Below are positions 60,880 to 64,000 of a stretch of DNA of 64,000 nt, piece after piece (position 1 is the first letter of the stretch; each line of letters begins with the position of its first letter). This DNA comes from Solirubrobacteraceae bacterium. GTDB taxonomy: Bacteria > Actinomycetota > Thermoleophilia > Solirubrobacterales > Solirubrobacteraceae. The notes below the pieces were generated by a model, which did not search any database, was not told where the DNA came from, and saw only the letters and a list, made by a program, of their open reading frames with translations. The stretch is taken from positions 90,592 to 154,591 of the forward strand of contig JAUJOF010000004.1 in the NCBI GenBank assembly GCA_030447785.1, written 5' to 3'. Both the position numbers and the translations under genes were made by a program.

Positions 60880-62283
60880 TCAGCGCCCGGTGCCGGCGAT
60901 GACCGTGCGCACCGTGGCCAGCAGGATCTGCCAGTCGAGTCGCAGGCTCTGATGCTTGATGTAAAACAGGTCGTATTGGAGCTTGGTGAGGGAGCCCGTC
61001 TCCGAGCCGCCGTAGCCGAAGTTGATCTGCGCCCACCCCGTCAGCCCGGGGCGTACGCTGTGGCGCTTTGCGTAGAAGGGGATCGCGCGCTCGAGCGATT
61101 CCACGATCGCGGGCTGCTCGGGTCGGGGTCCCACGATGCTCAGCTGGCCGCGCACGACGTTCCACAGCTGCGGGATCTCGTCGAAGCGGAACTTCCGCAG
61201 GAGCCTCCCTACCGGGAACACCCGCAGGTACGAGGCGTCGGCCCATCCTGCCTCGCGCTCCGGGTCCTCCTCCATGGTGCGGAACTTCACCAGGGTGACC
61301 ACTCGGCCATCCATGGCGACGCGCGGACCGCGAAAGAGGACGGGCCCCGGGCTCGACCACTTGATGGCGGCGGCGATCGCCGGCAACAGCGGCGCGGCCA
61401 GCACTAGCAGCCCCACGGCGGCCAGCGTTTCCAGCAGGCGCTTGGTGGCGCGATAGGCCAGACCGTGGATCTCGGCGATGTCGAAGAGGAACCACGAGCT
61501 CGACAGCTCGCTCGTCGCGACCTTGCCGAACTCCTCCTCGTAGAAGGTGGCGAGGCTGCGCACGCGCAACCCCCTCACGTTGAGCTTGGTGGCCGCTGCG
61601 TCGGCGAGTGCGGGATCGGCGAGGGCCCGCTCGGAGAGAACGATCGTGTTGGCGTCGACTTCGGCCACACGAGACAGGAGAGTCTCGCGGTCAAGCGGAC
61701 GGCGGCGATGGCCATCAAGCCACTCGGAGCCGACGAGGCTGAGGTGACGGGAGTGGCCGACCTCGCGGGCGAACGCGTCGACCTGGTCCACGGCACCGAC
61801 GAAGAAGACCCGGCGACGCGCGGCCTGCCGTCGTAGCTCGCGGCGGCGCAGCGCCGAGCCGAGGATGAGCACGGCCGCCGGTGTCACTGCGCCCGCGAGC
61901 GCCGCCCCGGGCGGGACACCGTCGCCGACCAACCGGCCCGCGGCCTGGACGAGCGCGGCCGCCGGTATCGCCGCGAGCAGCGCCGCCACAGGACGCAGGG
62001 CCCCGGCCCGCAGGGCCCCGAGCGCCTCGAAGATCAGCCGCGCGGCCAGGGTCGCGACCCCGAGGACGAGTATCAGCAAGGGGATGCCCGGCGGGGACGG
62101 CTGCTCCACGACGAGCGGCACCGCCAGAGCAGCGGCGAGGGCCAGCCCCCCCAGACGGCGCAGGACGGGACCCGCCGGCCAGGTCGTGCTCAACGTGCGC
62201 TCGGGCTCGGGCGCGCGGGAGTCTGCCGGCGCACCCGGAGCGACACCCCGAACCAAGCGGGGCGTTTCTTGGAGCACGGCCAC
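60880..62283 (-). CDS. Polyprenyl-phosphate sugar-1-phosphate transferase (WcaJ/WbaP type)
   Basis: A 467-residue membrane enzyme that starts exopolysaccharide repeat assembly by moving a sugar-phosphate to undecaprenyl phosphate. The N-terminal third holds four to five helices, and a Rossmann-like middle domain with IVLSERALADP follows. The catalytic domain (residues 275-460) has SSPGPVLFRGPR, KFRTMEEDPE, LLRKFRFDEIPQLWNV and GPRPEQP, then PGLTGWAQIN. It starts at a GTG directly after the stop of the EAL-domain gene, so the two are coupled and c-di-GMP control of polysaccharide is likely. No other polymer genes are in the window. Confidence 0.92.
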   Translation of the reverse strand: MAVLQETPRLVRGVAPGAPADSRAPEPERTLSTTWPAGPVLRRLGGLALAAALAVPLVVEQPSPPGIPLLILVLGVATLAARLIFEALGALRAGALRPVAALLAAIPAAALVQAAGRLVGDGVPPGAALAGAVTPAAVLILGSALRRRELRRQAARRRVFFVGAVDQVDAFAREVGHSRHLSLVGSEWLDGHRRRPLDRETLLSRVAEVDANTIVLSERALADPALADAAATKLNVRGLRVRSLATFYEEEFGKVATSELSSSWFLFDIAEIHGLAYRATKRLLETLAAVGLLVLAAPLLPAIAAAIKWSSPGPVLFRGPRVAMDGRVVTLVKFRTMEEDPEREAGWADASYLRVFPVGRLLRKFRFDEIPQLWNVVRGQLSIVGPRPEQPAIVESLERAIPFYAKRHSVRPGLTGWAQINFGYGGSETGSLTKLQYDLFYIKHQSLRLDWQILLATVRTVIAGTGR

Positions 62284-63678
62284 CTAGCGCTGCCTTCTTG
62301 GCCGGCCGGCGAGCCGGCCCAGCACACGCGACGGTCGGCCGGGGGAGCGCGACGGCTGCTCTCCTGCGAGGTGGCCCCGGAGCGCTGCGGCCGTCATGGG
62401 ACGCGCGAAATGGTACCCCTGCGCGAATCCGCATCCGAGCTCACGAACGTCATCAGCCTGCTGGGCGTTCTCCACCCCCTCGGCAACGCATCGCAGGCCG
62501 AGTGCACCGGCCGTCGCCGTCGCCGCGGCGAAGGCCTCCCTGGCTTCGCAGGAGTCACCCAGCCTGGAGACCAGCGCGCGATCGAACTTCACGGCATCGA
62601 TGGGAAGATGGCCGAGCGCATCGCGGCTCCAGATACCCGTTCCGAAGTCGTCCAGCAGGACGCGCAGCCCTCGGTTCCTCAGCTGCCTGAGGACGATCGG
62701 GCGGGAGGGCTGCAGCAACAGGCTCTCGGTCACCTCCAGGCCCACGCGATCGGCGGGTAGCCCCGTCTGGGCAAGTGTCTCGTCGACCAGCTGCGCAAAG
62801 TCAGGCGCCACGACCTGCGCGGCGGCGAGGTTGACCTGGACAGGCAGGGGCCGGCCTTCGGCCACGGGCCAACGGGTCGCCTCGCGGCACGCCTCCCGAA
62901 ACACCCACGCGCCGATCGCAACGATGATGCCGCTCTCCTCGGCAACGGGCAGGAACTCCGCGGGAGAGACCAGCCCCCTCGTCGGATGCTGCCACCTCAG
63001 TAGGGCTTCCACGGCGGTGACCTTGGCGTCCGGAAGCGAAACGATGGGCTGGTAGAGAAGGCGCAGCTGACGCTCGTGCAGAGCGTGGCGCAGCGCGTCC
63101 TCGAGCGTCAGCCGCTCCGCCCGACGCAGCTCGCTGACGCGCTCGGCGACCACCGTCCCGCCCCCTTCGCGCCGGGCCTCGTCGAGGCATCGCTCGGCGG
63201 TGGCCAGAAGTCCGCGCGGGTCGTGATCGGGGTGCTCGGCGATGGCGATGCCGATGCTCGCGCTCACGCGTCGATGGCGGCCTGCGACCGGCAGCGGGCG
63301 CAGGAGCGCGAGGCCGAGGCTCTCTGCGACCTCCTGGGCGGCGCGCTCCCGCCGGACTCCTTCGCACAGGACGGCGAACCGACAGCCCTCGAGGTGTGCG
63401 AGCGTGTCCGCGCGACCCAGCGGCTTGAGCAGGCAGGCCGCCGCCACCCGCACCGTCTCGTCGGCCTCGACCGATCCTCCCGAGTCCCGGATGTCAAAGG
63501 CGTCGAGCTCGACGACGAGCAGCGCGAGGCCGCAACCTGGCCGCGGCTCGCGCGCCAGCGCCTGCCCGAGTCGATCGAGCAGCAGCGCGGCCCCGGGAAG
63601 GCCCGTCACCGGATGGTGCAGCTCGTCCAACCGGGCGTCGGCATACGCGCTGCCCTTGGAGTACACGACGTTCGTCAT
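62284..63678 (-). CDS. Degenerate GGDEF plus EAL c-di-GMP phosphodiesterase
   Basis: A 464-residue cytoplasmic signalling protein. The GGDEF domain (residues 20-185) has lost its active motif, which reads EGCRF where GGDEF is expected. The EAL domain (residues 195-440) keeps EALLRW, NLAAAQV, EVTESLL, LDDFGTG, VKFDRALV, EGVENAQQ and QGYHFARP, so the metal and base residues are present and c-di-GMP cleavage is expected. It has no membrane segment. Its stop directly abuts the sugar-transferase start, and the upstream methyltransferase stop overlaps its ATG (ATGA). Confidence 0.92.
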   Translation of the reverse strand: MTNVVYSKGSAYADARLDELHHPVTGLPGAALLLDRLGQALAREPRPGCGLALLVVELDAFDIRDSGGSVEADETVRVAAACLLKPLGRADTLAHLEGCRFAVLCEGVRRERAAQEVAESLGLALLRPLPVAGRHRRVSASIGIAIAEHPDHDPRGLLATAERCLDEARREGGGTVVAERVSELRRAERLTLEDALRHALHERQLRLLYQPIVSLPDAKVTAVEALLRWQHPTRGLVSPAEFLPVAEESGIIVAIGAWVFREACREATRWPVAEGRPLPVQVNLAAAQVVAPDFAQLVDETLAQTGLPADRVGLEVTESLLLQPSRPIVLRQLRNRGLRVLLDDFGTGIWSRDALGHLPIDAVKFDRALVSRLGDSCEAREAFAAATATAGALGLRCVAEGVENAQQADDVRELGCGFAQGYHFARPMTAAALRGHLAGEQPSRSPGRPSRVLGRLAGRPRRQR

Positions 63679-64000
63679 CCCGTTCTCCCCGTGGCGGGCT
63701 CGGCTGGCGCGACCTCGACGCGTCGCAGCACGAAGCCCGCACTGTCGCCGTCCCCCGCAGCGTTCAGGCGTTGGGACGCGACGTGCCACCGGGCGACGTC
63801 ACGTTGGGAGAAGTGAGCGGCCGCCGGAGACTGCGCCCACGAGCGCTTGTCGTGCAGAGCGATGTCGCGGCGGTACTGCTCGCTGCCCCAGAACTGCAGT
63901 GCGTGGGAGTCGTAGAATACGCGCTCGACGCGCAGCCCCGCGCTCTGGGCCAGCAGTCGCAGCGACCGTTCGGTCGGTACGAACATGTGCCGTGGCGGGT
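63675..64000 (-). CDS. SAM-dependent methyltransferase, C-terminal part (cut by window end)
   Basis: The last 108 residues of a methyltransferase whose 5' end lies beyond the window. The segment RHMFVPTERSLRLLAQSAGLRVERVFYDSHALQFWGSEQY is the C-terminal region of class I methyltransferases often found in polysaccharide loci, where it holds the substrate-facing part. The SAM-binding motifs are outside the window, so the enzyme class is inferred from this tail alone. It overlaps the EAL gene by 4 bases and probably heads or continues the polysaccharide operon. Confidence 0.6.
   Translation of the reverse strand, partial: PPRHMFVPTERSLRLLAQSAGLRVERVFYDSHALQFWGSEQYRRDIALHDKRSWAQSPAAAHFSQRDVARWHVASQRLNAAGDGDSAGFVLRRVEVAPAEPATGRTG

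Overview
The window looks like chromosome of a very high-GC actinobacterium, probably class Thermoleophilia (Solirubrobacterales-like). The basis is pervasive G/C third positions, actinobacterial-type inositol-phosphate synthase beside a phosphatidylinositol-phosphate-synthase-like enzyme, and many genes that start 5-10 bases after a TAnnnT -10 box with no room for a ribosome site (leaderless transcripts). This placement is inferred from gene content; no rRNA is present. Several genes are broken by single-base shifts in GC runs, so the sequence may contain assembly indels.

Layout. 1-11.7 kb: acidic protein tail, PhzF-like protein, glutamate dehydrogenase, LtrA, a cation exporter, tRNA-Ala(UGC), a deacetylase-family protein, an SDR, two coupled acyl-CoA dehydrogenases behind a TetR-type palindrome, a glycosyltransferase and a methyltransferase. 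12-19.5 kb: PyrE-like transferase, GNAT, PlsY, then a carotenoid block (crtA-like forward; crtI, crtB, cruF, a second desaturase and a small helical protein reverse) consistent with an acyclic 1'-hydroxylated, keto-bearing carotenoid. 19.7-25.1 kb: D,D-carboxypeptidase, a 57-residue membrane protein, rhomboid protease, lipA, lipB and a frameshifted ferritin-like gene. 25.2-27.2 kb: an eroded island with an Rhs/YD-repeat core relic and small membrane proteins. 27.2-40.5 kb: FAD reductase, 2-oxoacid dehydrogenase E1alpha-E1beta-E2, an E2-core-only paralogue, a PGRP amidase, a VapBC pair, a DsbA-fold protein, lipoamide dehydrogenase and thiE. 40.7-45.2 kb: TPP riboswitch with thiO-thiS-thiG, an NTF2-like protein, argF and a phasin-like protein. 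45.2-52.9 kb: frameshifted RNA m5U methyltransferase, transporter relic, M48 protease, small membrane proteins, quinone reductase, HtrA-like lipoprotein, possible GxGD-type membrane protein and a uracil-DNA glycosylase. 52.9-57 kb: an inositol-lipid locus made of two multidomain proteins. 57-64 kb: alpha/beta hydrolase, AbiEi/DUF559 protein, PfkB kinase, endonuclease III, and a methyltransferase/EAL/sugar-transferase operon.

How it fits together. LipB and LipA make the lipoyl cofactor for the E2 at 28.8 kb, and LpdA would reoxidise it. The carotenoid operon is end-to-end coupled. The most unusual locus is 52.9-56.9 kb. One uninterrupted frame joins a CDP-alcohol phosphotransferase to inositol-1-phosphate synthase, which could pass inositol-1-phosphate directly to lipid synthesis. 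The next gene joins a GT4 glycosyltransferase to a PHP metallo-phosphoesterase. Also notable are a thiO start codon inside the conserved TPP aptamer core and two divergent gene pairs whose start codons overlap on one CATG.
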